DNA from: Dongia deserti
Lineage (GTDB): Bacteria > Pseudomonadota > Alphaproteobacteria > Dongiales > Dongiaceae
NCBI RefSeq assembly: GCF_003574735.1
Contig: NZ_QORW01000012.1
Coordinates: 140,923-204,922, forward strand
Direction of reading: 5' to 3'
DNA length: 64,000 nucleotides
The position numbers and the translations under genes were made by a program. Numbering within the stretch: the first letter of the stretch is position 1; each line of letters begins with the position of its first letter. Shown here piece by piece: positions 28,632 to 37,842 of the stretch. Below the pieces are notes generated by a model that did no database searches, was not told the DNA's origin, and was given only the letters and a program-made list of their open reading frames with translations.

Positions 28632-29599
28632 CTCCCCGATGCACCGCGGCCGCTGAGGCCGCCACCTAAACTCCGTCCACCGCTGGACCCTCCGAAACGG
28701 CGTAAACTACCGAAGCCGCTGAACCCGCCTGAACTCCTCGAGCTACGGACACCGCTGGAAAAGCCGAAGCCACTGAAGCCGGGAGGCGAGGTGCCTCTAT
28801 CAGCTTCGTCTGACTTCCCTAAGAGTTCGCGACTGCGCGATCGGTCCCTGGAGCTAGAGGACGCATACCAAATCGAGCCGCGTTCATTGCGGTATACCGT
28901 GCGCCCGGAAAAGTCCTCTGTATCGTCGGGCGCTACCGCCGGAATGGACAGCAGCCCAATTTTGTAGAGAACGACAGCGACGAGGAGGATAACGATACAA
29001 ACAAGCACAAGGGTCCGATAAGGCAACAATGGGCGTAGGAAGCTCAAGTCGAGGTCAAACGATCGCTTGGGAACAGGGTTCGATTGGGTACTCTCCACGT
29101 CCGCCATCTTGGGGCGAGTCACCTGGTAGATCATCGCATCGGTGGCCGCCAAGATGCCGGCCGATATTCTTCCTTCCCGGAAGTTTGGCAGGACGATGCT
29201 GTCGATGATTGCTGCGGCGGCACTGTCTGGGAACATCACCGCCAGTGCATCTCCAATCTCAATGCGCACTTGCCGATCATTTGGGGCTATGATGAGGAGG
29301 GCCCCGAGGCCGGACTTGCCGCCTACCTTCCACCCGTTACCCAGCGACCGTCCCCACTCTTCGATCGCATATCCCTCGAGCGATGGCAGAGTAACGACGA
29401 CGAGATCGACGCCGGTACGGGTCTGGAGCGTACCTAGCCGGTTAGCAAGCGGCTGTTCCTGGAAAGGCTCAAGCAGATCCGCAGTATCGATGACCGAACT
29501 CGTCCGCGCGGGTATTTGCGGTTCGGCAAGAGCGCTTCCGCAAAGCAAGATGAAACCACCCAGGAGAAGGGCGACAATGCCCCAAGATCGCTTCCTCAT
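28625..29599 (-). CDS. Secreted TPM-domain protein with Gly/Ser-rich tail
   Basis: From the ATG at 29599 the protein is 324 residues with a signal peptide (RSWGIVALLLGGFILLCGSALA). The TPM domain starts VIDTADLLEPFQ and includes LVVVTLPSLEGYAIEEW and LGALLIIAPNDRQVRIEIGDAL. A single transmembrane helix (YRTLVLVCIVILLVAVVLY) follows, then a Ser/Gly/Arg-rich tail ending GASGRW. The longer frame to 29851 reads through the previous gene and is not used. It is a paralogue of its upstream neighbour; its own active-site loop differs (GDALAV for GYGLEG). Confidence 0.83.
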   Translation of the reverse strand: MRKRSWGIVALLLGGFILLCGSALAEPQIPARTSSVIDTADLLEPFQEQPLANRLGTLQTRTGVDLVVVTLPSLEGYAIEEWGRSLGNGWKVGGKSGLGALLIIAPNDRQVRIEIGDALAVMFPDSAAAAIIDSIVLPNFREGRISAGILAATDAMIYQVTRPKMADVESTQSNPVPKRSFDLDLSFLRPLLPYRTLVLVCIVILLVAVVLYKIGLLSIPAVAPDDTEDFSGRTVYRNERGSIWYASSSSRDRSRSRELLGKSDEADRGTSPPGFSGFGFSSGVRSSRSSGGFSGFGSLRRFGGSSGGRSLGGGLSGRGASGRW

Positions 29600-29663
29600 T
29601 TTCTTGCCCCGATGGTCCGATTGCCGCGCGCTCTTGATACGTCGCAACGGTGCATCGACCGGT

Positions 29664-30449
29664 TCACCACCGCCCCGAAGCGCCCCCGCCGCCGAAGCTT
29701 CCGCCTCCACCACTGAACCCGCCACCGCTGCCGCGGCCGCCGAAACCGCGACCGCCCCAGTGACTGTCGTAGTCGTCGACAAAGAGCCAGCCGCCTCGTC
29801 TGTTCCTGTAGTACCGGCCGCGTCTCCGCCTTCCGCGGAACTGCGCGACAATCATCAGGACGATGAACAATGCGACGAACAGGACGGGCGCCCATTCGGA
29901 CAGCGCCTGGCCCACGAGTTCGCGGCGCGACGGCGTGAACTCTTCGCCTGTGCCGGTCAGCATCGCGATGATGGCGTCGATGCCGTCAGAAATGCCGCCG
30001 GCCATGTCGCCTGCTTTGAAGCGCGGGATGATGACATTGCGAATGATGGCATCCGCCGTCGCGTCGGGCAGCGTGCCCTCCAGCCCGTAGCCGACCTCAA
30101 TACGCAACTCGCGGTCGTTCGGCGCCACGATCAGCAGCGCGCCGTTGTCCTTGCCCTTCTGGCCGATGCCCCAGGTGCGGCCGAGGGTCAGGCCCCAATC
30201 CTCGATCGGCTGGTCCTGCAGGCTGGCAAGCGTGACGACGATCAGCTGGATGGAGGTCTTGGTCTCGAGATGGCTCAGCTTGCTGGTCAGCCGGTTCTCG
30301 TCCGCGCCGCTGAGGATGTTCGCCTGGTCCACGACGCGGCCGGTCAGCGCTGGAACCGGCAGCGTATCGGCGAGCGCCTGGAAAGCCGCAACGACCAGCA
30401 GCGCCGCCGCAAGCAAGTGGGGCAGCGAGGACCAGCGTCGAAGCATCAT
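29664..30449 (-). CDS. Secreted TPM-domain protein (YgcG-like) with Gly-rich tail
   Basis: The 261-residue protein starts at an ATG that overlaps the lemA stop (ATGA). A signal peptide (LPHLLAAALLVVAAFQALA) leads to a TPM domain: VVDQANILSGADENRLTSKL, LIVVTLASLQDQPIEDW and GALLIVAPNDRELRIEVGYGLEG, which is the well-conserved core. A transmembrane helix (VLFVALFIVLMIVAQF) and a tail of Gly/Ser repeats (GGGFSGGGGSFGGGG) end in GASGRW. Such proteins usually pair with lemA. Their biochemical activity is still unclear, though a phosphatase-like role has been proposed for plant TPM proteins. Confidence 0.88.
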   Translation of the reverse strand: MMLRRWSSLPHLLAAALLVVAAFQALADTLPVPALTGRVVDQANILSGADENRLTSKLSHLETKTSIQLIVVTLASLQDQPIEDWGLTLGRTWGIGQKGKDNGALLIVAPNDRELRIEVGYGLEGTLPDATADAIIRNVIIPRFKAGDMAGGISDGIDAIIAMLTGTGEEFTPSRRELVGQALSEWAPVLFVALFIVLMIVAQFRGRRRRGRYYRNRRGGWLFVDDYDSHWGGRGFGGRGSGGGFSGGGGSFGGGGASGRW

Positions 30450-31054
30450 TGATTGGTCGTGGTGCCGAAATCGACCTTCGGCACTTCGGTCACCGTCGCC
30501 TCGACCTGGAACTGAGCCATTTCCTTGGCGTCCGGATAGAGCAAGGCCGCCCACCAGCGGCCGGGGATGGTCTTCAGCTCCGTGTTGTAGAGCCGGACTG
30601 CGTCGATGAAATCGCGGCGCGCCACGCTGATGCGATTCTCCGTGCCTTCGAGCTGGGCCTGCAGCGTCAGGTAAGTCTGGTTGGCCTTCAGGTCCGGATA
30701 GCGCTCCACCACCACCATCAGCCTGGACAGGGCCGCCGTCAGTGCACCCTGGTTCTCCTGGAACTGCTGCATGGCTTCCGGATTGGTCAGGATGTCGGGG
30801 GGAATGGGGGTCTGCGTGACCTTGGCACGCGCATTGACCACGGCCTCCAGCGTCGAGCGCTCGAAATTGGCAGCACCTTTCACCGTCTCGACCAGATTGG
30901 GAATGAGATCGGCACGCCGCTGATACTGGTTCAGAACCTGCGCCCACGAAGCCTTTGCCTGCTCCTCATAGCTGGGAATCGCGTTGACGCCGCAGCCCGA
31001 CAGCACTGCTGCCACGGCGATCAGCATGAGTGCGGCCAATCTACGCAGAGTCAT
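30446..31054 (-). CDS. lemA: LemA family lipoprotein
   Basis: The 202-residue protein has a lipoprotein signal with lipobox LSGC (Cys21, MTLRRLAALMLIAVAAVLSGC). The LemA fold follows: YEEQAKASWAQVLNQYQRRADLIPNLVETVKGA and the long paired helices FQENQGALTAALSRLMVVVERYPDLKANQTYLTLQ. LemA family proteins are membrane or periplasmic and often adjoin TPM-domain genes; the molecular role is not established. It starts the four-gene lemA-TPM-TPM-TPM run by 4-base overlap. Confidence 0.93.
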   Translation of the reverse strand: MTLRRLAALMLIAVAAVLSGCGVNAIPSYEEQAKASWAQVLNQYQRRADLIPNLVETVKGAANFERSTLEAVVNARAKVTQTPIPPDILTNPEAMQQFQENQGALTAALSRLMVVVERYPDLKANQTYLTLQAQLEGTENRISVARRDFIDAVRLYNTELKTIPGRWWAALLYPDAKEMAQFQVEATVTEVPKVDFGTTTNQ

Positions 31055-31068
31055 TCGTCCGTTCTCCG

Positions 31069-31749
31069 TTATCGAGCAAACGTACTTGGTCGCCTGGAGT
31101 GCGCTTGCGGTTCGATGGGAAGCGCGCCCTGCTGTATCTCGCCGGGGTTCTCAAGGTACGAGACTGGCTGGAGCGGCTCCTGGAACAGGTAGAACCGCTC
31201 GACCGGGGACATATCGGTGATGAGGAAGGAGAATTGGGCGGACTCGCCCGGCGGAACCGATTTGCCGGAAAAGCCGAGCGTGTCCTGCGGCTCGTCAAAA
31301 CGCTGCAGGTTCGGGAAAGAGCTGGCCGTAAAGGCGCCGGCGATGACCGTATTCTGGGCGAAGCTCAGGCCGTCCTCATAGGGGCTGTGGCGCGTCAAGA
31401 TCTCGCGTAGCTCCAACTGGTAGTTCTGCCAGACACCCTCGCTGCGATTGAACACGATCTTGGTCACAGCGATCCCGGCGATGTGATGCGTGCCGATCCT
31501 GTTGCCGACGCGCTTCAAGCCGCGGATGGTGAGGATCGCCTGGCGCGGGCCCGTCACGTCCTCGACGATGACATAGGGATCGTCGAGCGAGCCTCGACCC
31601 GACACCGACAGCAAGGTGAATCCGCTGCCTTCATCTCCGCCGCCTTCGTCGCTGAAGGTGATGCCTTCGTGGGTGATTTCAACGGCCAGCGCCGATTCGG
31701 CCCAGAGAAAGCCACAGATCAGAAGTGCGGCGAGGCGGAGCAGGTGCAT
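31069..31749 (-). CDS. Secreted protein of unknown function
   Basis: From ATG 31749 the protein is 226 residues with a signal peptide (LLRLAALLICGFLWAESALA). The mature part is mostly beta-type with no recognised family: VEITHEGITFSDEGGGDEGSGF, YVIVEDVTGPRQAILTIRGLKRVGNRIG and QLELREILTRHSPYEDGL stand out. It lies 14 bases upstream of lemA on the same strand, so it may belong to the lemA-TPM operon and share its envelope function. Confidence 0.65.
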   Translation of the reverse strand: MHLLRLAALLICGFLWAESALAVEITHEGITFSDEGGGDEGSGFTLLSVSGRGSLDDPYVIVEDVTGPRQAILTIRGLKRVGNRIGTHHIAGIAVTKIVFNRSEGVWQNYQLELREILTRHSPYEDGLSFAQNTVIAGAFTASSFPNLQRFDEPQDTLGFSGKSVPPGESAQFSFLITDMSPVERFYLFQEPLQPVSYLENPGEIQQGALPIEPQAHSRRPSTFAR

Positions 31750-31830
31750 GCAGCCATTATGGCTGCCCGGCCGCGCCGCCGTAAAGCCACAGCCGGCCAA
31801 GGAGGATCACAGCCCTGTCAGGCCTGACAA

Positions 31831-34482
31831 TTAAAGCCCGGCCAGCCGGTCCAGCGCCTGGGTCAGTTTGGTCACCGCCAGCCCGACCTCCTCCAGCCTC
31901 TGGCGTTGCTCGGCCACGACATCCGGATTGGCCTTGGCAACGAACTGCTCGTTGCCCAGTTTTTTCTCGATCTTCTCAGCCTCTGCCTTGGCCTTATCGA
32001 GTTCCTTCTTGAGGCGCGCTCGCTCCTGGGCGATGTCGATCACCCCGGCCAGCGGCACGAAGATGGTCGCTTCATCGAGGACGATCTGCGCAGCGCCCTT
32101 CGGCGGCTCGGCATTGGTGACCTCGATCTGGTCGGCACGCGCCAGGCGCTTCACCAGATCGCCGAACTGCTCCAGCCGTGCGCGCGTGGCCGCGCCGGCA
32201 TCGCGCAGCAACAACGTCAGCATCGGACCGGGCGCAATGTTCATCTCGGCGCGCAGGGCGCGCACGGATTCGATCACCCGGATCACCCAGCCGAGATCGG
32301 CATCGATCGTCACGTCGACCAGGGTGTCGGAATATTCCGGCCAGTGCGTCGAAATCAGCAGGTCGCGCTGGTCCGCCCGCACCTGTTCCCATAGTTCCTC
32401 CGTGATGAACGGCATGAAGGGATGCAGCAGATGTAGCATCTGCCCCAGCACCCAGGCCGTGGTGGCCCGCGTCTCGCACTTTGCGGTCTCGTCCGCGCCT
32501 TGCAGGATCGGCTTGGTGAACTCCAGATACCAATCGCAGAACTCGCCCCACACGAAGCGATAGAGCGCGCCGGCGGCGTCGTTGTAGCGATACTGCGCCA
32601 TCGCCTGTTCGACCGCGCGCGCTGTAGCCACCAGCCGCCCCACGATCCAGCGATTGACCGGATCCTTGAGCGCGGATGGATCGAACCCGGCGACCGGCTT
32701 GCATTCATTCATCAAGGCGTAACGCGTCGCGTTCCACAGCTTGGTCGCGAAGTTGCGATAGCCCTCGACGCGCTGTTCCGACATTTTGATGCCGCTGCCC
32801 GGGGCAGCCAAGGCAGCCATGGTGAAACGCAGCGCATCGGCACCATACTTGTCGATCAGCTCCAAGGGATCGATAACATTGCCCTTGGATTTCGACATTT
32901 TCTGCCCGCGCTCGTCGCGCACCAGGGCGTGAATGTAGACGGTGCGAAACGGCACATCGCCCATGAAATGGATGCCCAGCATCATCATGCGGGCGACCCA
33001 AAAGAAGATGATATCGAGGCCGGTGACCAGCACGTCGCCTGGATAGTAGCGCTTCAGCGCCGGGGTCTCGTCCGGCCAGCCCAGAGTCGAGAATGGCCAC
33101 AGTCCCGACGAGAACCAGGTGTCGAGTACATCTGGATCGCGCGTGAGCGCAACCTCCTTGCCGTATTCCTTTCGCGCTTGCTGCTGCGCCTCGGCTTCGT
33201 CGTAGGCGACGAACACCTTGCCGTCCGGCCCGTACCAAGCGGGAATCTGATGCCCCCACCAGAGCTGGCGCGAAATGCACCAGGGCTGGATGTTGCGCAT
33301 CCATTCGTAGTAGGTGTTCTCCCACTGCTTGGGCACGAACACCGTCCGGCCCTCCTCCACCGCCTTGATGGCGGGCTTTGCGAGCGTCGGCGCGTCGCAA
33401 TACCATTGATCGGTCAGCCACGGTTCGATCACCACGTCAGAGCGATCGCCGTACGGCAGGGTCAGCTTGTGATCCTCCACCTTCTCAAGCAGGCCGAGGT
33501 CGGTCAGATCTGCGACGACCTTCTCCCGCGCCTTGTAGCGATCGAGGCCGCGATAGGCTTCCGGCGCGTTCTCGTTGATGTGCGCGTCGGCGTCGAAGAT
33601 GTTGATCATCTCGAGCTTGTGCCGGCGGCCGACTTCGAAATCGTTGAAGTCGTGGGCCGGTGTGATCTTCACGGCACCGCTGCCGGTTTCGGGATCGGCA
33701 TAATCGTCCGCCACCACTGAGATCCGGCGACCGACCAGCGGCAGGATCACGTGCTTGCCGACCAGGTCCTTGTAGCGCGCGTCGTCCGGATGCACCGCCA
33801 CGGCGGTGTCGCCCAGCATCGTCTCGGGCCGGGTCGTCGCCACCACGAGATAGCGATCGGGTTGGCCCTCCACCGGATAGCGCAGGTGCCAGAGATGACC
33901 CTGAGTCTCCTTCTGCACGACCTCGAGGTCGGAGATCGCAGTGTGGAACTTGGGATCCCAGTTCACCAGCCTCTTGTCGCGATAGATCAAACCCTGGCGA
34001 TAGAGATCGACGAACACCTTGCGGACGGCGCGGTTGAGCCCCTCGTCCATCGTGAAGCGCTCGCGCCGCCAATCGGGTGATGCACCCAGCCGGCGCAGCT
34101 GGTTGGTGATCGCCCCGCCCGATTCAGCCTTCCATTCCCACACCTTCTCCAGGAACTTCTCACGGCCAAGGTCCGTGCGTTTCTTGCCGTGCTTCGCCAG
34201 TTCGCGCTCCACCACCATCTGGGTCGCGATACCGGCGTGATCGGTGCCCGGCTGCCACAAGGCGTCACGGCCGCGCATGCGCTCGTAGCGGATGAGGACA
34301 TCCTGCAACGTCATATTGAGCGCGTGGCCCATGTGCAGGCTGCCGGTGACGTTCGGCGGCGGCATCATGATGGCGAAGGGCGCGCGGTTGGAGTCCTCAT
34401 GCGACTGGAAGGCGCCGGATTTATCCCACGCAGCATAGTGTTTCTTTTCGACCTCATCGGGCCGGAAAGTCTTCTCCAGCAT
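31831..34482 (-). CDS. valS: Valyl-tRNA synthetase
   Basis: This class I synthetase (883 residues) charges tRNA-Val. Signature HMGH (HIGH-type) is at 50-53 in NVTGSLHMGHALN, and KMSKS is near 527 in RGQKMSKSKGN. The C-terminal coiled-coil tRNA-binding arm is present (ERARLKKELDKAKAEAEKIEKKL to the end). The editing domain lies between. It is preceded by popZ on the same strand (102-base gap), the usual alphaproteobacterial order, and no truncation is visible. Confidence 0.97.
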   Translation of the reverse strand: MLEKTFRPDEVEKKHYAAWDKSGAFQSHEDSNRAPFAIMMPPPNVTGSLHMGHALNMTLQDVLIRYERMRGRDALWQPGTDHAGIATQMVVERELAKHGKKRTDLGREKFLEKVWEWKAESGGAITNQLRRLGASPDWRRERFTMDEGLNRAVRKVFVDLYRQGLIYRDKRLVNWDPKFHTAISDLEVVQKETQGHLWHLRYPVEGQPDRYLVVATTRPETMLGDTAVAVHPDDARYKDLVGKHVILPLVGRRISVVADDYADPETGSGAVKITPAHDFNDFEVGRRHKLEMINIFDADAHINENAPEAYRGLDRYKAREKVVADLTDLGLLEKVEDHKLTLPYGDRSDVVIEPWLTDQWYCDAPTLAKPAIKAVEEGRTVFVPKQWENTYYEWMRNIQPWCISRQLWWGHQIPAWYGPDGKVFVAYDEAEAQQQARKEYGKEVALTRDPDVLDTWFSSGLWPFSTLGWPDETPALKRYYPGDVLVTGLDIIFFWVARMMMLGIHFMGDVPFRTVYIHALVRDERGQKMSKSKGNVIDPLELIDKYGADALRFTMAALAAPGSGIKMSEQRVEGYRNFATKLWNATRYALMNECKPVAGFDPSALKDPVNRWIVGRLVATARAVEQAMAQYRYNDAAGALYRFVWGEFCDWYLEFTKPILQGADETAKCETRATTAWVLGQMLHLLHPFMPFITEELWEQVRADQRDLLISTHWPEYSDTLVDVTIDADLGWVIRVIESVRALRAEMNIAPGPMLTLLLRDAGAATRARLEQFGDLVKRLARADQIEVTNAEPPKGAAQIVLDEATIFVPLAGVIDIAQERARLKKELDKAKAEAEKIEKKLGNEQFVAKANPDVVAEQRQRLEEVGLAVTKLTQALDRLAGL

Positions 34483-34577
34483 CGCTGGCCTTTCTCAAGA
34501 GATGCGCAAAAATTCGGGTGTTATAGCGGCCGACTTGGACCCGTCAACCTGGGCCGGGCCGCGTGGTGCCGTCGAAT

Positions 34578-34599
34578 GCTCAGCTCAGCTCAGCTCAGC
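34578..34599. repeat. Pentanucleotide repeat (GCTCA x4) spanning the popZ stop codon
   Basis: Four perfect tandem GCTCA units plus two extra bases run across the end of popZ. On the popZ strand the unit reads TGAGC, and the stop TGA (34585-34587) is part of it. Gain or loss of a unit would change the frame at the last codons and so change the C-terminus. Confidence 0.75.
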
Positions 34600-35253
34600 G
34601 CGCCGGGCGATCCGTTCGACCTCGCGGCGGACCATGCGCTCGACAATCCCTTGCAGATTGGCATCGAGCCAGTCGCGCAGCATCGGCTCGACCGCTTGGC
34701 GCACGAGCGTCTCGACCAGCAATCCCTGGCCCGGCGATTGGACTTCAACCACGGTGTGTGCCCTCCGCGCGATCAGTTGAGCCATAGCCGACGCCGACGC
34801 TTCGGCGACATCGGGAGATACCAGCGGCGCCTCGCCAACACCCGGGCCGGCGACGTGTTCCGTCGGCTCAGCCACCTGCGGCGCCGGCCTCTGCGGCGGC
34901 GGTGGAGGGGGCGGTGGTGGTGGCTCCGGCTGTGCCAATTCGATCTCCTCTTCCACTGCCGGCTCTGGCTCTAGCTCGGGCTCGGGCTCCGGCTCAGGCG
35001 CCAACTCCTCGATCGGCGCCGCTGCCTCTTCCTGGACTTCGTCCGTCAGCACCAACTCCTCTTCCTCTTCCGGCGGTGCTGGAGGAGGTGGTGGCGGAGG
35101 AGGCGGCGCTACCGCGGCCGGCGGTGGCGCTACCGGGGGCTCCGCCTTCTTCTCGGTCGCATCTTCCGTGTTGCCTTCTTCGGAAATGATGCGACGGATC
35201 GAAGCGAGGATTTCCTCCATCGACGGTTCTTGGGTCGCTTTAGCGTCGTTCAT
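34585..35253 (-). CDS. popZ: Polar organizing protein PopZ (DUF2497 family)
   Basis: PopZ assembles a pole-localised network that tethers ParB and recruits cell-cycle proteins in alphaproteobacteria. From ATG 35253 the protein is 222 residues: an N-terminal recruitment helix (MEEILASIRRIISEE near 12-26), a long disordered Pro/Glu-rich spacer (about 45-150) that contains two runs of consecutive prolines, and the C-terminal oligomerisation helices (LVETLVRQAVEPMLRDWLDANLQGIVERMVRREVERIARRA). The stop codon falls within a four-copy GCTCA repeat (34578-34597). It lies between tolC and valS. Confidence 0.92.
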   Translation of the reverse strand: MNDAKATQEPSMEEILASIRRIISEEGNTEDATEKKAEPPVAPPPAAVAPPPPPPPPPAPPEEEEELVLTDEVQEEAAAPIEELAPEPEPEPELEPEPAVEEEIELAQPEPPPPPPPPPPQRPAPQVAEPTEHVAGPGVGEAPLVSPDVAEASASAMAQLIARRAHTVVEVQSPGQGLLVETLVRQAVEPMLRDWLDANLQGIVERMVRREVERIARRAELS

Positions 35254-35426
35254 AACCTCGTCCCCGGAGGTGCAACTCCCGGCGTACACACCGAATGGGC
35301 GCCATCCGCCCGCCTCTCCCGGCCGGCTTGGGCGCAACCCCAGCAATCCTAGCCACTTCGGTGTGGTTTCTCAAGGAATGGGTTATGTCGTCACCGGGCC
35401 GAAACGAACCCTGCCTGCCGAAGGCC

Positions 35427-36788
35427 CTATTCCACGCCGGGGCCTGTTCCAATGAACTTGTTCCGAACCTTATCGTAGTGCCGGGTAGGATCATAGTACT
35501 CTACGTTCAAACCCAAATTCTGGGCGGTCAAAGCGCCACCGGAGGCCAGCAGGCGGTATTCCGCCACGACATGGTCGGTCTGCGTGGAGACCAAATTGAC
35601 CTGGGCGTTCAGGAGCTCCTGCTGGGCATCCAACACGTCTAGGATGGTCCTTGCACCGACCTCCTGTTCCTGGCGAACGCCTTCGAGGGCGATTTCGTTC
35701 GCCCGCACTTGCTCCTCGAACGACCGGGCCTGCGCCATCACGGTCTGCAGGGCCGTCCACGCGTTCACGGCCTCCTGCTCCGCCGCCCGGATGGCTTCGT
35801 CCGTCAGGCGACGGGATTGCATGTAGCGCTGCTTTGATTGCCGCACGCGGGAATCAGGCGCGCCCGCCTGATAAAGCGGGATCGTCACCTGCCCGATGAT
35901 CGACCCGACGTCCGTTTCACCCTCGCGCTGACCGATATCCTGCTGGCGCTGCCAGCTGCCTTCGATCGCGACGGTCGGCAGCATGTCGCTGAACTGCACA
36001 TCGATATCGTCCTTGGCGGCGCGCTCCTGGAACTCCGCCGAGCGGACTGCCGGCGCACCCCGCGACAGCACCACGGATTCGTCGCGGTTCGAAGGAAGCT
36101 CGAGCCGTTCCTCCGGCATCTTCACGTCCGCCGGATCCTCGCCAACCACCTGGCGATAGATCGCACGTGACGCGGTCAGCTGACCTTCCGCCTGGATGCG
36201 CGCGGCCACCGCACCCTGCAGGCGCGCCTCAGCCTGTGCCACGTCGGTGCGCGTCAATTCGCCGACCTCGTATCGTGCCTCGGTCGCCTCGAGCTGTGCC
36301 TGCAGCACCTTCTCGTTGTTGAGGTTGAGTTCGAGCACGGCGGCGTCGCGCACGACATTCATGTAGGCCGTGACGGCATTCAACAGCACGTTCTGTTCCG
36401 TAATGGTGAGCTGAGCACGTCCTGCCCGGACGAGGTTCTCCGCTTGCGAGGTGCCAGCGACGGTGCCGAAGCCATCAAAGATCGGCTGGCGCACCGTCAC
36501 GCCATAGCTGCGGGGATTGGTCTCCTCATTCAACGGCAAGGGCTTGTTCTGGTTGTCCCACTCGTGCCCGCCCTGCGCCGTGCCGAGGACCGTTGGACGC
36601 CACTCAGACAGCACCTGCGGCACACCTTCGTCGGTCGCCCGCAACTCGGCGCGAGCGGCCGCCAGCGTGGGATTGGTCGTATAGGCTGTCGCCAGCGCCT
36701 CGTACAGGCTGGCCGCCTGCGCAGCATCGAAGGCGCTGCCGGCCGCGAGCATTGCAGCGCCCACCAGCGCGCGACGCAAATTGGGCAT
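35427..36788 (-). CDS. tolC: TolC family outer-membrane efflux channel
   Basis: The 453-residue protein starts at ATG 36788 with a signal peptide (PNLRRALVGAAMLAAGSAFDAAQA). The mature part has the two OEP repeats of the TolC barrel-tunnel: SLYEALATAYTTNPTLAAARAELRA, QPIFDGFGTVAGTSQAENLV and VRANEIALEGVRQEQEVGARTILDVLDAQQELLNAQVNLVSTQ. Such proteins serve tripartite pumps and type I secretion systems. It sits between pcm and popZ, a conserved alphaproteobacterial position, and is a different copy from the TolC-like gene at 39225. Confidence 0.93.
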   Translation of the reverse strand: MPNLRRALVGAAMLAAGSAFDAAQAASLYEALATAYTTNPTLAAARAELRATDEGVPQVLSEWRPTVLGTAQGGHEWDNQNKPLPLNEETNPRSYGVTVRQPIFDGFGTVAGTSQAENLVRAGRAQLTITEQNVLLNAVTAYMNVVRDAAVLELNLNNEKVLQAQLEATEARYEVGELTRTDVAQAEARLQGAVAARIQAEGQLTASRAIYRQVVGEDPADVKMPEERLELPSNRDESVVLSRGAPAVRSAEFQERAAKDDIDVQFSDMLPTVAIEGSWQRQQDIGQREGETDVGSIIGQVTIPLYQAGAPDSRVRQSKQRYMQSRRLTDEAIRAAEQEAVNAWTALQTVMAQARSFEEQVRANEIALEGVRQEQEVGARTILDVLDAQQELLNAQVNLVSTQTDHVVAEYRLLASGGALTAQNLGLNVEYYDPTRHYDKVRNKFIGTGPGVE

Positions 36789-36807
36789 GGCTGAAATCGG
36801 CACGATT

Positions 36808-37458
36808 CTAGAAGACGAACCGGGCCGGCGCGGCGAAGCCGGGCAGCGGCGCCACGTTCGCGTCGAACAGCACGCGATGAGAGACGGTCGCGCCGGTCTT
36901 GATCCAGAGGGTTGCACGTCCGACGCCGCGATCCAGCAGCACGCCAACCATGCGCCCGCCGTCCGCCAGCTGGCTAGTCAGCGCGGACGGCACCTGCTCC
37001 ACCGCGCCGTCCAGGTAGATGATGTTGTATGGCGCATGCTTCGCGCAGCCGGCATTGAGCGCGCCCTCGACCACGACCGCGTTGTCGATCGCCAGATCGC
37101 CGAACACCGCACTCGCCCGCTGCGCCAGCGCCGCCTCGGATTCCAGCGCAACAACGGTGTGCGCGAGACGCGCCAGCAAAGCCGCGGCATAGCCCGTGCC
37201 GGCGCCGACGACGAGCACCATGTCCTCCACCTTCGCTTCCGCCGCCTGGATCAAGCGGGCCGTGACCATCGGCTCCATTAGATATCGGCCGGGCGCGATT
37301 TCGACGTCATCGTCCAGATAGGCACGGGCCCGGGCACGCTCCGGCACGAACCGCTCGCGCGGCAAGGAACTGATAGCTTCGATCAGGCGCTCGTCCGTCA
37401 CCCTGTTGGTGCGGACTTGGCCGTCCACCATGTACTGGCGCGCGGTTGCGTAGTCCAT
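36808..37458 (-). CDS. pcm: Protein-L-isoaspartate O-methyltransferase family protein
   Basis: The 216-residue protein is a class I SAM-dependent methyltransferase of the PCMT family that would repair isoaspartyl residues. Start ATG 37458 gives MDYATARQYMVDGQVRTNRVTDERL, the alphaproteobacterial form. SAM motif I is MVLVVGAGTGYAAALLARLA near 85-105, and YLMEPMVTARLIQAAEA is the substrate loop. It is shorter than E. coli Pcm. It precedes tolC by 19 bases, the usual alphaproteobacterial pair. Confidence 0.85.
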   Translation of the reverse strand: MDYATARQYMVDGQVRTNRVTDERLIEAISSLPRERFVPERARARAYLDDDVEIAPGRYLMEPMVTARLIQAAEAKVEDMVLVVGAGTGYAAALLARLAHTVVALESEAALAQRASAVFGDLAIDNAVVVEGALNAGCAKHAPYNIIYLDGAVEQVPSALTSQLADGGRMVGVLLDRGVGRATLWIKTGATVSHRVLFDANVAPLPGFAAPARFVF

Positions 37459-37717
37459 TTTCAATTTTGCCCTCTCGAAATGAGGCCCTTTGAAGGTCCG
37501 GCCGCGGCTGGGTTTTGCCGCCAGAGTCCGCTGCCCGTCCAATGATGTTTCCGGGACGGTTATAGCCGCCGGACCACCCAAACTCAACGCGCGGAGCCTC
37601 CGTCTAGCGATCCCAAGTCCCATCCACCCATGCTTGACCACCTCGCCCGCTCCGCCCTATACGTGCGCTCGCCAAACACGGCCGCCCCCTCGGGACCCTC
37701 CTGATCCGGCCGCTTCC

Positions 37718-37791
37718 GGCCCGGTGGCAGAGTGGCCATGCAGAGGACTGCAAATCCTCGTACGTCGGTTCGATTCCGGCCCGGGCCTCCA
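37718..37791 (+). tRNA. tRNA-Cys (anticodon GCA)
   Basis: A 7-bp acceptor stem GGCCCGG/CCGGGCC closes the molecule, with discriminator T and an encoded CCA at 37789-37791. The anticodon stem AGGA/TCCT holds the loop CTGCAAA, giving the anticodon GCA (cysteine). The T-arm is GTCGG-TTCGATT-CCGGC. It is the only plus-strand gene between 26195 and the right edge. Confidence 0.97.
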
Positions 37792-37842
37792 ATCCCTCCC
37801 CCTTGGAACGCAAGACGTCCGGCAACCCTGCGGCCCATTGCC

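Noticed and set aside
34578..34599. CRISPR-like repeat
   Set aside because: The unit is only five bases with no spacers; it is a microsatellite.
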